Numbered from the stretch's first letter, positions 43,289 to 53,265 are shown. The stretch is DNA of 64,000 bases from Chitinophaga sp. MM2321 (GCF_964033635.1 NZ_OZ035533.1:6357001-6421000); one strand, 5' to 3'. The notes: generated by a model not told the origin, from the sequence alone. Numbers and translations: made by a program.

Positions 43289-44827
43289 ATGGCACTACCT
43301 AAAGATCCTAGGCAGAAGATGATCAACATCATGTACCTGGTCTTGACGGCCATGCTCGCGTTGAACGTCTCTGCTGAAATATTGAACGCTTTTAACATTG
43401 TTAATAATTCAATCAATACTTCAAATAAATCTTTGACTGACAAAAATGACCTCATTTATCAGCAGTTTGAGAGTCAGATGAAGGAGAATGCTGCAAAAGT
43501 TGCCCCACTCAAAGCCAAGGCTGAACAGGTGAAGAAGCTTTCTGCAGAAATGTTTAACTATGTTGAATCTTTAAAAAATCTCATCATTACGGAAAGTGGT
43601 GGTAAAGATGAAACCGGCGATATTAAATCTAAAGCCGACCTCGATGCGCCTACCCGTGTGATGGAAAATATGAAAAAAGGTCCTGAAATGGAAGCTAAAC
43701 TGATTGCCCTGCGTGAGCAATTGCTTTCTTTTGTAGAACCTAAGGATAAAGAAAAATTTGCAAAAACATTGCCGTTGAAAATAGAAGTTGGCCAATCAGG
43801 AAATGATCATGGTGGCGGTCCTAAAACATGGACTACCTACCACTTCAACATGGTGCCTACTATTGCCGCGGTAACCATCCTGGGTAAATTCCAGAATGAT
43901 ATCAAAAACTCCGAGTCTGCTATTATTGATGACCTGTTCCGCCAGATTGATGCGAGCAACTTCAAATTTGATAAAGTAAGACCATTCATCTCCCTGAATT
44001 CAAAAAACCTGATGGACGGCCAGACCTTAACTGCACAAATCGCAGTGGGCGCTTACAGCAGTACAGTTAATCCTACTATCGTGGTAAACGGACAGTCCGT
44101 TACAGCTACAGACGGTTTAGGAACATTCACGATACCTGTGTCAGGTATTGGCGAAAAAACAATTACCGGTAACATTACCTTACCTAGCCCCAATGGTGGC
44201 GATCCTATCTCCTATCCCTTTACAGAAACTTATAATGTAGGTGCTTCAACCACCTCCATCTCAGCCGACAAAATGAATGTATTATACATTGGTTTGCAGA
44301 ATCCGATTTCTATCTCTGCTGCCGGTGTACCTGCTGAAGCCGTATCTGCTTCCATGAATGGCGGTAGTATTTCCAAACGCGGTTCAGGCGAATACATCGT
44401 AACTGTAAGCCAGCCAGGTAAAGCCATCATTAATGTGATCGCTAACGTGGACGGCAAAACGAAATCATTGGGCCAGAAAGAATTTCGTGTAAAACGGGTT
44501 CCTGATCCGGTGTTGAAAGTAGGTGTTAATAAAGGTGGAAACATGAAAGCTGCCGACTTTAAAGTACAGGGCGGATTACGTGCTGACCTGGAAGATTTTG
44601 AATTTGAAGGTGTGAAATATGAAGTGATAGGTTACCGTGTGGGTATCTCTGCGAAAGGCAAGGAATACCAGGAAGGTGATGCTACCTCTGCTTATTTCCC
44701 CGGTAATGTATCTGCATCTATCCGTTCCCTGCGTCCGGGAGATGAAGTATATTTTGAAAATGTGAAAGTGAAAGGCCCCGACGGCGTTGTTCGTTCGATG
44801 CCATCCACTATCTTTAAATTAAATTAA
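43289..44827 (+). CDS. gldM: Type IX secretion motor shaft protein GldM
   Basis: 512 residues. One N-terminal helix (MINIMYLVLTAMLALNVSAEILNAF) anchors it to the inner membrane with GldL. A long periplasmic part follows: helical D1 then beta-rich D2-D4 domains, including ADKMNVLYIGLQNPISISAAGV. It carries motor rotation to the GldKN ring. The start MALPKDPRQKMI is typical of the family. Confidence 0.95.
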   Translation: MALPKDPRQKMINIMYLVLTAMLALNVSAEILNAFNIVNNSINTSNKSLTDKNDLIYQQFESQMKENAAKVAPLKAKAEQVKKLSAEMFNYVESLKNLIITESGGKDETGDIKSKADLDAPTRVMENMKKGPEMEAKLIALREQLLSFVEPKDKEKFAKTLPLKIEVGQSGNDHGGGPKTWTTYHFNMVPTIAAVTILGKFQNDIKNSESAIIDDLFRQIDASNFKFDKVRPFISLNSKNLMDGQTLTAQIAVGAYSSTVNPTIVVNGQSVTATDGLGTFTIPVSGIGEKTITGNITLPSPNGGDPISYPFTETYNVGASTTSISADKMNVLYIGLQNPISISAAGVPAEAVSASMNGGSISKRGSGEYIVTVSQPGKAIINVIANVDGKTKSLGQKEFRVKRVPDPVLKVGVNKGGNMKAADFKVQGGLRADLEDFEFEGVKYEVIGYRVGISAKGKEYQEGDATSAYFPGNVSASIRSLRPGDEVYFENVKVKGPDGVVRSMPSTIFKLN

Positions 44828-44847
44828 CGGTCATAAATTACTGAATT

Positions 44848-45879
44848 ATGCGAGCAGTAATGTTTAACAGAATTGGTTGGTGCACAATGTTGCTGGTACT
44901 GCTGGCAACAGCCGTTGAAGCGCAACGCCGTGGTGGTACAACCCGCCGCAGAACCGCTACAGAAGGTACAACTCCCCAGCAGGACCCTAATGCGGTGGTA
45001 AACCCCGCAACAGGTAATGCTGTGACGCCACCGCCACCTGCTCCTGCTGTATCCCAGCGTCCGGACGGTCTTACCGGCCCCGTTGTAGATACGCCACGCA
45101 AATCATTGCGTGTAGACGGAGTCGTGGAAAGAAGCCTCGCCAGAGAACGTGTTCCCATTGTCTATGACTACATCCGCGAGGATGACAGGTTCTGGGAAAA
45201 ACGCGTATGGCAGGTGATCGACGTCCGGGAGAAAATAAACCTTCCCTTCCAGTATAACGTGGAAGACGAAAGTGGTACCAATCAGCTGTTCATTAGCATT
45301 CTGCTGGAGGCAATCAAAAATAAAGAGGTAGAGGCTTTCAACCCTATCGATGACCGTTTCACCACCGTAATGCCCTACGATGAAATCCTAGGTAAAATCA
45401 GCGGGGAAGAAAGAACCGTTCGTAGTATCGATCCGGTAACAGGTGAAGAAAAAATGGTGACCACCCGCGATGACTTCGATCCACGTACCATCAAACAGTA
45501 CAAGATCAAAGAAGTATGGGTGTTCGACAAAGAAGCTTCTGCTCTGAAAGTCCGTATCCTCGGTATTGCGCCCATGGTATCCCGTATAAATGAAGATGGC
45601 ACCATCCGTGCTTCCATCCCTTTATTCTGGGTATACTATCCTGACATGCGTCCTACACTGGCCAAATACGATGTATATAACCAGAATAACGATGCTTCTA
45701 CTATCAGCTGGGAAGATCTTTTTGAAATGCGCTTCTTCGGCAGTTATGTAGTGAAGGAAAACAATACCTACAACCGCGAAATCAAGGATTACATTAAAGA
45801 CGGTACCATGCGCCTCCTCGAAGGACAAGCCATCAAGGACCGTATCTTTAACAAGGAGCAGGATCTGTGGCAATATTAA
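44848..45879 (+). CDS. gldN: Type IX secretion ring protein GldN
   Basis: 343 residues with a signal peptide (ending near AVEAQ), then a Thr/Pro-rich linker and the GldN domain: IREDDRFWEKRVWQVIDVREKINLPFQY, YDEILGKI, ALKVRILGIAPM, WVYYPDMRPTLAKYDVYN and TWEDLFEMRFF-like SWEDLFEMRFFGSYV. It pairs with GldK in the periplasmic ring. It ends the operon; a perfect terminator follows 21 bases later. Confidence 0.95.
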   Translation: MRAVMFNRIGWCTMLLVLLATAVEAQRRGGTTRRRTATEGTTPQQDPNAVVNPATGNAVTPPPPAPAVSQRPDGLTGPVVDTPRKSLRVDGVVERSLARERVPIVYDYIREDDRFWEKRVWQVIDVREKINLPFQYNVEDESGTNQLFISILLEAIKNKEVEAFNPIDDRFTTVMPYDEILGKISGEERTVRSIDPVTGEEKMVTTRDDFDPRTIKQYKIKEVWVFDKEASALKVRILGIAPMVSRINEDGTIRASIPLFWVYYPDMRPTLAKYDVYNQNNDASTISWEDLFEMRFFGSYVVKENNTYNREIKDYIKDGTMRLLEGQAIKDRIFNKEQDLWQY

Positions 45880-45900
45880 TATGAACTAAACGCTATACAG

Positions 45901-45940
45901 GAAAGGCAATCAGGTTGTACTGATTGCCTTTCTTTTTTTT
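45901..45940 (+). terminator. Terminator of the gldKLMN operon
   Basis: GAAAGGCAATCAG (45901-45913) and CTGATTGCCTTTC (45920-45932) pair over 13 bp with a six-base loop, followed by eight T residues. Confidence 0.92.
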
Positions 45941-45950
45941 ATCTTACAGT

Positions 45951-46526
45951 ATGTCCCTGACGCTGTTACAAAAAACTGTTTACCAGATCATGCCACTCCC
46001 CACGGCAGAATGGGAGGCGATGTCCGCATGCTGGCTACCGGTGCAGTATAAACGAAAAGCGATGATCACCCCTGCGGGCGAAGTAGAACGTTATCTCTAC
46101 TTTGTGCTGGAGGGCGTACAACGTATTTTTTGCCTGGAAGGCGACAAGGAATCCACCATCATATTTTCCTACACCGGCTCCTTTTCGGGGATCATGGACT
46201 CTTTTCAATTGCAACGACCTTCCCCCTGGTACCTGGAAACATTAACGGCCAGTAAGCTGCTGCGGATGACCTATGCAGACTTCAACCGTCTTACCTTACA
46301 ATACCCCCTGATAGAACGCTGGGCCAGGCTGGGGACTGTAGCGGCGCTTGGCGGGGTACTGGAAAGACATAAAGAACTGCTTTCCTTCAGCGCAGAACAG
46401 AAATTCAGGACGCTCCTTACCCGCAGCCCGCAGGTATTACAACTGATCCCGCAAAAATACCTGGCGGCTTACCTGGGTATAGACCCCGCTACCTTCAGTA
46501 AACTGCTGCATGCCGTAAAACTATAA
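45951..46526 (+). CDS. Crp/Fnr family transcriptional regulator
   Basis: 191 residues from ATG 45951; an upstream TTG in frame lies inside the gld terminator and is rejected. The N-terminal cyclic-nucleotide-binding-like beta-barrel (about 20-115, ITPAGEVERYLYFVLEGVQRIF) is followed by a dimer helix and a winged helix (PQKYLAAYLGIDPATFSKLLHAV). This is the Bacteroidota branch that lacks cAMP-binding residues. It is followed by a DinB-family gene, a recurrent pairing. Confidence 0.87.
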   Translation: MSLTLLQKTVYQIMPLPTAEWEAMSACWLPVQYKRKAMITPAGEVERYLYFVLEGVQRIFCLEGDKESTIIFSYTGSFSGIMDSFQLQRPSPWYLETLTASKLLRMTYADFNRLTLQYPLIERWARLGTVAALGGVLERHKELLSFSAEQKFRTLLTRSPQVLQLIPQKYLAAYLGIDPATFSKLLHAVKL

Positions 46527-46590
46527 AATGTTGATCTGCACCAACTTTTTCTGTTTCGGACCTCCCTAATTTTGTACTAAATATTCAATT

Positions 46591-47187
46591 ATGCCCCCGA
46601 TTAAAAGTAATGAGCTGCTGCAAAACCTGCGTAAACAGATTGTTGCCACACAATACAAGGTAGAAAACCGTTTTGGTGAAAAGAGCGCGGCTATCCTGCA
46701 ACATGCACCCATGCCCGGTAAATGGAGTGCCATACAATGCCTGGAGCATTTAAATACTTATGGAAGATATTACCTGCCTGCGCTGGAAAAGGCAATCAGC
46801 ACCGCTGAGTTACAAGGAAGTAAACCCACCGCTTACTTTCATAGTAGTTGGCTGGGAGCCTACTTTACACGCCTGATGCAACCAAAAGAAGATGGTGAAC
46901 TGCGTTCCCGCATGAAATCCCCGAAGGGGCATCTGCCGGCCATTAAGCCGGATACAGCAGCGGTGATCGGGGAATTTATAGCCCAGCAGGAAACGATGGA
47001 AACATTATTGCTGCGCGCAGAAAAAATAGATCTGCAGGCGGTGAAAGTACCTACTTCCCTGTCGCGTTTCATCCGGTTATCCATAGGGGATACTTTCGGT
47101 TTCCTGACTGCACATATCAACAGGCATATACAGCAGGCGGAGAAGGCCATTGATACCTGTCTGCAACAAATAGGGAATTTAGTTTAG
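46591..47187 (+). CDS. DinB-like (DUF1569-type) four-helix-bundle protein
   Basis: 198 residues. The DinB_2 pattern is visible: KWSAIQCLEHLNTYGRYYLPAL with a conserved His, and FGFLTAHINRHIQQAEKAI with the second pair of metal-binding His residues. The family consists of metal-dependent bundle proteins, including thiol transferases. It is probably controlled by the Crp-like gene 64 bases upstream. Confidence 0.85.
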   Translation: MPPIKSNELLQNLRKQIVATQYKVENRFGEKSAAILQHAPMPGKWSAIQCLEHLNTYGRYYLPALEKAISTAELQGSKPTAYFHSSWLGAYFTRLMQPKEDGELRSRMKSPKGHLPAIKPDTAAVIGEFIAQQETMETLLLRAEKIDLQAVKVPTSLSRFIRLSIGDTFGFLTAHINRHIQQAEKAIDTCLQQIGNLV

Positions 47188-47228
47188 CCGGCTATGTGGG
47201 AAGTGTGGATCATAAATAACGTATATAC

Positions 47229-49034
47229 CTATCCGTTATGAAAGTGATTCCATACCAGTTTGGCTTTGGCGGCGCCCACTTCTTTGCCAAGGTCCTCTTC
47301 CGACAGCAATTTGATCTTGGCTACAGACCGGAAAGTTTTCAGCAGTTGGGTAGCAGTATTTTCACCGATGCCCTTAATGCTTTCCAGTTCATTTTTGAAA
47401 GTGCCTTTACTGCGTTTCTGCCGGTGAAAGGTAATACCGAAACGGTGTACTTCATCGCGGACCCGGCGTATCAGTTTCAGGCTCTCGCTGTTATAGGGTA
47501 AACGGATGCTTTCAGAATCTCCGGGGAAAAATATTTCTTCTTCATTTTTGGCTAACCCCACTACGGTCATACTACCTATCAGGTTCAGCTCACGGATGCT
47601 TTCCATCGCAGAACTGAGCTGGCCTTTACCGCCATCAATGATTACCAGCTGGGGCAGCGGCTGTTGTTCTGCCAGGAGCCGGTTATAACGGCGGAATACT
47701 ATTTCTTTCATGGAAGCAAAGTCATTGATGCCTTCCACGGTTTTAATGTTAAAGTGCCGGTAGTCTTTATTGGAAGCCATTCCATCTTTAAATACCACAC
47801 AGGCGGCTACAGGGTAGCTTCCCTGGAAGTTGGAGTTATCAAAACATTCAATATGCTCCGGTAATGCCGGCAGTTCCAGATCGGCCTGTAGCTGGTATAG
47901 CACCTGTTTCCTTTCCATGTCGGTTTTGCCTTCCAGGTGCAGGATCTTTTTACGGTATAATTCTTCCTTAAAATAATTTACATTTTTCTCAGACAGTTCC
48001 AGCAGTTTCTTTTTATCCCCACCTTTGGGAACAGTAACCGTAATATTACTTTCGGGGTATACTAACGGCAACGGTACTACGATTTCATCGGTGATACTTT
48101 TAAATACATCCCGCAGGTAGGCGATGGCATACGCCAGCACTTCTTCTTCACTTTCTTCCAGCTGCTTTTCCAGTGTTACGGTTTTGGTATCGGCAATAGT
48201 ACCGTTCAGGATACGGAGATAGTTGACATATGCATGATTGCCTTCGCTGAGAATAGAAAATACATCCACATTGCCCATGCGGTTATTCACGATGGTAGAT
48301 TTAGCGGAGTAAGTTTCCAGGCTTTCAATTTTCTTACGCATGATCTCCGCCTTCTCAAATTCCATATTGATGGCATGCTGCTGCATCTGTTCCTTGAAGA
48401 GGTTTACAACGGGCGTAAGGTTGCCTTTCAGTACATTCTTTACCTGTTGCAGTCCTTCCCGGTAGTCTTCCTGTGTTTGTAATCCTTCGCAGGGGCCTTT
48501 ACAGTTACCCAGGTGATACTCCAGGCATACTTTGAACTTTCCTTTCTTTATGTTTTGCTCAGAGAGATTGAGGTTACAGGTACGCAGGGGAATATTGTAT
48601 TTGATCACCTCCAGTATTTCACGGACGCGCCCTACGGAGGTGAAAGGTCCCAGGTAGTCGGAACCATCCCGGATTACATTGCGGGTAAAGAATACACGGG
48701 GGAAAGATTCATGTTTGATAACGATGTACGGGTATGTTTTATCATCTTTCAGGTTGATGTTGTACTTGGGCCTGAATTGTTTGATCAGTGAATTTTCCAG
48801 CAGGAAAGCATCCTGTTCGGAGTTTACAATGGTAAACTCAATGTGATGGATATGTTCAACGAGTTTCCGTGTTTTGTAGTTATCATGATTTTTTACAAAA
48901 TAGGAACTCACCCGTTTGCGGAGGCTCTTGGCTTTGCCTACGTATAACAGTACGCCCTTTTCATCGTAATATTTGTAGATGCCGGCATCTACGGGAATAG
49001 TATGTGATATTTGGTGAAATTCAGCTGCTGTCAT
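47229..49034 (-). CDS. uvrC: Excinuclease ABC subunit UvrC
   Basis: 601 residues. Domains in order: GIY-YIG nuclease (about 15-95, GIYKYYDEKGVLLYVGKAKSLRKRV), four-Cys-type region near 160-180 (CLEYHLGNCKGPC), UVR motif (EQMQQHAINMEFEKAEIMRKKIE), RNase H-like nuclease (IECFDNSNFQGSYPVAACVVF) and two HhH (ESIKGIGENTATQLLKTF). It makes both incisions in nucleotide excision repair. The gene and the downstream lipoprotein are on the same strand two bases apart. Confidence 0.96.
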   Translation of the reverse strand: MTAAEFHQISHTIPVDAGIYKYYDEKGVLLYVGKAKSLRKRVSSYFVKNHDNYKTRKLVEHIHHIEFTIVNSEQDAFLLENSLIKQFRPKYNINLKDDKTYPYIVIKHESFPRVFFTRNVIRDGSDYLGPFTSVGRVREILEVIKYNIPLRTCNLNLSEQNIKKGKFKVCLEYHLGNCKGPCEGLQTQEDYREGLQQVKNVLKGNLTPVVNLFKEQMQQHAINMEFEKAEIMRKKIESLETYSAKSTIVNNRMGNVDVFSILSEGNHAYVNYLRILNGTIADTKTVTLEKQLEESEEEVLAYAIAYLRDVFKSITDEIVVPLPLVYPESNITVTVPKGGDKKKLLELSEKNVNYFKEELYRKKILHLEGKTDMERKQVLYQLQADLELPALPEHIECFDNSNFQGSYPVAACVVFKDGMASNKDYRHFNIKTVEGINDFASMKEIVFRRYNRLLAEQQPLPQLVIIDGGKGQLSSAMESIRELNLIGSMTVVGLAKNEEEIFFPGDSESIRLPYNSESLKLIRRVRDEVHRFGITFHRQKRSKGTFKNELESIKGIGENTATQLLKTFRSVAKIKLLSEEDLGKEVGAAKAKLVWNHFHNG

Positions 49035-49036
49035 CT

Positions 49037-49621
49037 TTACATCCTGTTTTTGGGCGCTATCATTACACTGATCTCCAGCTCTTTTGGCGCCAGGAAAGCT
49101 ATCTTCTGCCAGGTTGTAATGCGTACCATTTTATCGCGTTGATAAAGCAGGTCCTGGCGGTATTCGTACACCATATTGCGGGTGTAGGCATGTATATTCA
49201 CCTGCTGTATGGTGCCATTCTTATCAAGTTCCATGGTGATCTCTGAAGGATAAGTTTGTTTGCCTTTCGATTTATAGATCACGGATCTTCTGCCGGAAAA
49301 CGGATCATACAAACTGGAAGTATCGTATTCATCCCGCAGGGAAGGCTTGTTGAGATCCATATCAGAAAAGGGTTTCAGCAGATCCTGTACGGCCGTGCTG
49401 TCTGAACCGCTTATCGTGATGCTGTCTTTCTGTCCATTCAGTACAACCGTTTTATACAAATTGAAGCCACTGGCACGGATATGTGCTTTTTCCCCGTTAA
49501 AATACGCAGGCAGCTGCTCAAATTTATCATTGGCGGGTCTGTTTGGATTTTCCTGATCCGGGTTACAGGCTATAAAACCGAGTATGGTTAATAGTACCGT
49601 TACATAGCGGTAATGTTTCAT
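49037..49621 (-). CDS. Hypothetical lipoprotein
   Basis: 194 residues with a lipoprotein signal ending at Cys19 (GFIAC), then NPDQENPNRPAND. The mature part is beta-rich and soluble, with paired strands such as HIRASGFNLYKTVVLNGQKDSITISGSD. I recognise no domain. Two bases separate it from the uvrC start, so they are probably cotranscribed; a role in repair does not follow. Confidence 0.75.
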   Translation of the reverse strand: MKHYRYVTVLLTILGFIACNPDQENPNRPANDKFEQLPAYFNGEKAHIRASGFNLYKTVVLNGQKDSITISGSDSTAVQDLLKPFSDMDLNKPSLRDEYDTSSLYDPFSGRRSVIYKSKGKQTYPSEITMELDKNGTIQQVNIHAYTRNMVYEYRQDLLYQRDKMVRITTWQKIAFLAPKELEISVMIAPKNRM

Positions 49622-49809
49622 GCAGCAAAATTAGCACTTAAATGGGGTCATAAAAAATGCGCCGTGAAAACGGCGCATCGTTGCATGAGCAAATCTGTCG
49701 AGAGCACTAAAAATATATAAATCAGTTTGTATGACTGATAATTTTTGTTGGTATTCCCTGTTAAACGGGATGGGTAAAGTAAAAGTTACAGGGGACCAGG
49801 ATTAAACCA

Positions 49810-49980
49810 AGATTAATAGGATAAAAAGGATTAGCAGGATTGAACCGGTGACCAAGATTATAAGGATTAACAGGATTAGCAGGATTGAACGGGTAGATTT
49901 ATAGGAGATAACAATTATTATGTTATTCTTTTCTATTAAATCTACCCGTTCAATCCTGCTAATTCTGTTAATCCTGCTAA
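49810..49980. repeat. GGATTARCA short repeats and a 38-bp imperfect inverted repeat
   Basis: Nine-base units of the type AGGATTAAC, AGGATTAGC and AGGATTGAA occur in two clusters (49828-49845 and 49863-49890). The segment 49864-49901 is repeated inverted at 49937-49974 with one mismatch, with a 35-base loop between. It sits in the 367-base gap after gpmI and before the lipoprotein gene; the rest of the gap shows nothing. Confidence 0.85.
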
Positions 49981-49988
49981 TCTTTGTC

Positions 49989-51512
49989 CTATACGAGGAG
50001 GTTACCTGTCATTTCTGTAGGAATGGGAAGTCCCATGAAATGAAGGATGGTAGGGGCGATATCTCCCAGTTTACCATCTTTTACAGTGCCTTTGAAATCT
50101 TTATTGATAATAAAGAACGGTACCAGGTTGAGTGAATGTGCGGTATTGGGACTGCCGTCAGCATTGATCATAAAGTCGGCATTACCATGATCCGCAGTGA
50201 GGAAAACGGTATAGTCGCTGGCCAGTGCTGCGGTTACCACGCGTTCTACGCAATGGTCTACGGTTTCTACTGCCTTCACTACTGCTGAAAATACACCGGT
50301 ATGTCCTACCATGTCGGCGTTGGCGAAGTTGAGCACAACAAAATCAGCTGATTTCTTTTCAAGTTCCGGAACAATGGTATCGGTTAGTTCGTTGGCGCTC
50401 ATTTCGGGTTGCAGGTCGTAGGTCGCTACTTTAGGAGAAGCCACCATCAGTCTGCGTTCGCCATCAAATTCTTTCTCACGGCCACCGGAGAAGAAGAAGG
50501 AAACGTGTGGATATTTTTCTGTTTCGGCGATGCGGATCTGTGTACAGTTATCCTGGGCCAATACTTCACCCAGTGTCATGTTGAGGTTATCGTTCTCAAA
50601 AATCACGTGTACATTTTTATAGGTACGGTCGTAATCCGTCATGGTGGTGTAGTACACGTTGAGCGGCTGCATCCCGAAATCCGGAATGGCTTCCTGGGTC
50701 AGCACCTGTGATATCTCGCGGCAGCGGTCTGTCCGGAAGTTGAAGCACAGTACGGCGTCGTCTTCCTGGATGGTAGCTACCGGCTGGTTTTCTGCGTCCT
50801 GTACAATGATAGGTTTGATAAATTCGTCTGTTACGCCTTCTGCATAGGAGGCTTTTACAGCGGTTAGTACGTCGTGTGTTGGCGTGCCGGCGCCTTTTAC
50901 CAGGGCGTCATAGGCCAGTTTTACGCGTTCCCAGCGTTTATCGCGGTCCATGGCATAATAGCGGCCGGTTACGGAGGCTATTTTCCCGGTGGTTTTGGCA
51001 AGATGGGCAGAAAGGTCTTCCAGGAAGCCCAGCCCGCTCCTTGGATCGGTATCCCGGCCATCCGTAAAGGCGTGGATGAATACTTTTTCCAGGCCATAAT
51101 TTTTGGCTATCTGGGTGAGTGCTTTCAGATGTTCGATGTGGGAATGCACACCGCCATTGCTGACCAGTCCTATGAGATGAAGTGCTTTGTTATTGTTCTT
51201 GGCATGTGCCAGGGTGTCCTGCAAAACAGGGTTCTTGGCCAGTTCGCCTTCTCTGATGGCAACATTAATGCGTTGCAGCTCCTGGTATACAATTCTGCCG
51301 GCGCCGATATTGAGGTGGCCTACTTCAGAGTTGCCCATTTGCCCGTCGGGCAAGCCTACCGCTTCACCGCAGGTAACAAGGTTACTGTGGGGATATTGGT
51401 TGTACAGGCTGCTTACAAAGGGTGTTTTAGCATGTGCAATGGCATCGGCTGTAGGAATTTTACCTTCGCCCCATCCGTCCATAATTACGAGAATGGCTCT
51501 TTTCTTTTCCAT
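49989..51512 (-). CDS. gpmI: 2,3-bisphosphoglycerate-independent phosphoglycerate mutase
   Basis: 507 residues of the alkaline-phosphatase superfamily with two interleaved domains. The metal site near the start is LVIMDGWGEG. The phospho-acceptor serine is Ser62 in GNSEVGHLNIGAGR. FTDGRDTDPRSG, RYYAMDRDKRWERV and FLTADHGNADFM supply the other metal and substrate residues. It interconverts 2- and 3-phosphoglycerate and needs manganese. Length is normal for the family. Confidence 0.96.
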   Translation of the reverse strand: MEKKRAILVIMDGWGEGKIPTADAIAHAKTPFVSSLYNQYPHSNLVTCGEAVGLPDGQMGNSEVGHLNIGAGRIVYQELQRINVAIREGELAKNPVLQDTLAHAKNNNKALHLIGLVSNGGVHSHIEHLKALTQIAKNYGLEKVFIHAFTDGRDTDPRSGLGFLEDLSAHLAKTTGKIASVTGRYYAMDRDKRWERVKLAYDALVKGAGTPTHDVLTAVKASYAEGVTDEFIKPIIVQDAENQPVATIQEDDAVLCFNFRTDRCREISQVLTQEAIPDFGMQPLNVYYTTMTDYDRTYKNVHVIFENDNLNMTLGEVLAQDNCTQIRIAETEKYPHVSFFFSGGREKEFDGERRLMVASPKVATYDLQPEMSANELTDTIVPELEKKSADFVVLNFANADMVGHTGVFSAVVKAVETVDHCVERVVTAALASDYTVFLTADHGNADFMINADGSPNTAHSLNLVPFFIINKDFKGTVKDGKLGDIAPTILHFMGLPIPTEMTGNLLV

Positions 51513-51740
51513 ATCCTATCTGGTTAAGGTTATTATTAATGTTTTCAAGTTGGGACGTGAAAGTACTTATAATGATGTTGAATACTTTCGAAATATTTTA
51601 CAAAAATAAAGCTATTGGAAATAATGTGAACGGTTGAGCAGCATCGGATAGATTCCGCATATTAATTATTCAAATTAAAATACATATTATCTATCTGTTA
51701 TGATTTATGACTTCATAGCTACCACGATGATGTGATTTTG

Positions 51741-51770
51741 TTGACTTACAGCGTGTTTGGCATAGTTTTC
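51741..51770 (+). promoter_or_regulatory. Promoter of the DUF4783 gene
   Basis: TTG at 51741-51743, a 19-base spacer and TAGTTTTC at 51763-51770 match the Bacteroidota consensus except for the last base. It lies 51 bases before the ATG. The rest of the 308-base gap from gpmI is AT-rich with no gene. Confidence 0.6.
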
Positions 51771-51820
51771 GCATTTAATTTGAGCTTGAAAAAAATCAAA
51801 TTTTAATAAAAAAACTGACA

Positions 51821-52231
51821 ATGAAAAAGCTATTGATTGTGCTGGGGGTGTTGTTGGGAGGAATTATTTCAGCATTTACGCTGTCGGCGAGCTCATTAAA
51901 TAACACAGTGGCCGGCCCGTTTGAAGATGTAGTAAGTGCTATTAAGCAGGGAGATGTAAATGGTTTATCCCGTTACCTCGATAACAATGTTGAAATAAAT
52001 ATAGGTGGAAAGGCGAATTCCTATAGCAAAGCACAGGCAGAAATTATTTTAAAAGATTTCTTTTCCAAAAACCAGGTGAAATCCTTTGAACTGGTGCACC
52101 AGGGTGGAGAAGCATCAAAGTTCGGTATTGGCACGCTGACTACGTCCGGCGGCAATTACAGGCTATCCTTCTTTCTACAGAAGAAAGGCGGCTCTATGGT
52201 CCTGAATGAACTACGATTCGAGAGTAAGTAG
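51821..52231 (+). CDS. DUF4783 family exported protein
   Basis: 136 residues with a signal peptide (LLIVLGVLLGGIISAFTLSAS). The rest matches DUF4783: FEDVVSAIKQGDVNGLSRYLDNNVEINIGGK and QAEIILKDFFSKNQVKSFELVHQGG. The family has an NTF2/lumazine-like alpha-beta fold with no known role. In many Bacteroidota it lies upstream of nadC, as here. Confidence 0.85.
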   Translation: MKKLLIVLGVLLGGIISAFTLSASSLNNTVAGPFEDVVSAIKQGDVNGLSRYLDNNVEINIGGKANSYSKAQAEIILKDFFSKNQVKSFELVHQGGEASKFGIGTLTTSGGNYRLSFFLQKKGGSMVLNELRFESK

Positions 52232-52413
52232 CAACGCAAACCATAAATTAATTGAAAAAGAACGGTGCTCCGCATTTAATTGCGGGGCACTTTTTATTTT
52301 TGCAGCGGTTTCATGCTACGGCGTAAAGAAGTACAGCGGTTCAACCGTTATATTTAAGATCTTTGAAGATCTGCGCTTTGCAGGAAGCCGGAACCAACAA
52401 AACGAACTCATAT

Positions 52414-53265
52414 ATGTTAAACGAAGCAGCTTTGAATGCGTTTATCAGAAGCGCGTTGGCAGAAGATATCGGAAATGGCGATCATTCCACATTGGCCTGT
52501 ATACCGCCTACAGCAAAGGGTAATGCTTTGCTCAAAATAAAGGAAAATGGGATACTGGCAGGTATGGAAGTAGCCGCCGCCATCTTCAAATGGCTGGATA
52601 TGTACACCGTATTCAAGCCACTGAAGCAGGACGGGGACGTGATGAAAGCCGGAGAAGCTGCCTTTGAAATAGAAGCCGCCGTACATACCCTCCTGATGGG
52701 TGAACGGCTGGTACTCAACTGTATGCAGCGTATGAGCGGCATCGCTACCCTCACCCACCAGTACGTGGAAAAACTGAAAGGATACCATACCCGTGTGCTG
52801 GATACCCGCAAAACCACCCCTAATTTCAGAATGCTGGAAAAAGAAGCGGTTCGTATAGGCGGCGGCGTTAATCACAGGATGGGATTGTATGATATGGTGA
52901 TGCTGAAAGATAATCACATTGACTTTGCAGGTGGTATCACCGCTGCGGTGAATAAAACCGTGAACTATCTGAAAGATAACAACCTGCCGCTGAAACTTGA
53001 AGTAGAAACCCGCAACCTGGAAGATGTAAAGGAAGTACTGGCTGCCGGCCGGATAGACCGTATTATGCTGGATAATTTTACACCTGATCAGATAGCGGAA
53101 GCCCTGCAACTGATCAATGGCCGCATTGAAACAGAAGCCTCCGGCGGTATCACACTCACTAATCTCGAAGACTATGCAAAAACGGGCGTAGATTTCATTT
53201 CCGTGGGTGCTATCATTCATCATGCCGTGAGCCTGGATTTGAGCCTGAAGGCGATTATACATTAA
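52414..53265 (+). CDS. nadC: Nicotinate-nucleotide pyrophosphorylase (carboxylating)
   Basis: 283 residues from ATG 52414; the earlier in-frame ATG at 52363 adds 17 unlikely residues. Family motifs are EDIGNGDHST, GERLVLNCMQRMSGIATLT, DTRKTTPNFRMLEKEAVRIGGGVNHRMGLYD and KDNHIDFAGG, with phosphoribosyl-binding residues and ESGGIT-like EASGGI near the end. It converts quinolinate and PRPP to nicotinate mononucleotide in NAD synthesis. Confidence 0.95.
   Translation: MLNEAALNAFIRSALAEDIGNGDHSTLACIPPTAKGNALLKIKENGILAGMEVAAAIFKWLDMYTVFKPLKQDGDVMKAGEAAFEIEAAVHTLLMGERLVLNCMQRMSGIATLTHQYVEKLKGYHTRVLDTRKTTPNFRMLEKEAVRIGGGVNHRMGLYDMVMLKDNHIDFAGGITAAVNKTVNYLKDNNLPLKLEVETRNLEDVKEVLAAGRIDRIMLDNFTPDQIAEALQLINGRIETEASGGITLTNLEDYAKTGVDFISVGAIIHHAVSLDLSLKAIIH

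Noticed and set aside
51500..51530. TAGGATATGG-like sequence at the gpmI start as another element copy
   Set aside because: It shares ten bases on the minus strand but lacks the GGTTTTTCAT part, the hairpin and the T-run. It is the ribosome-binding and start region of gpmI.
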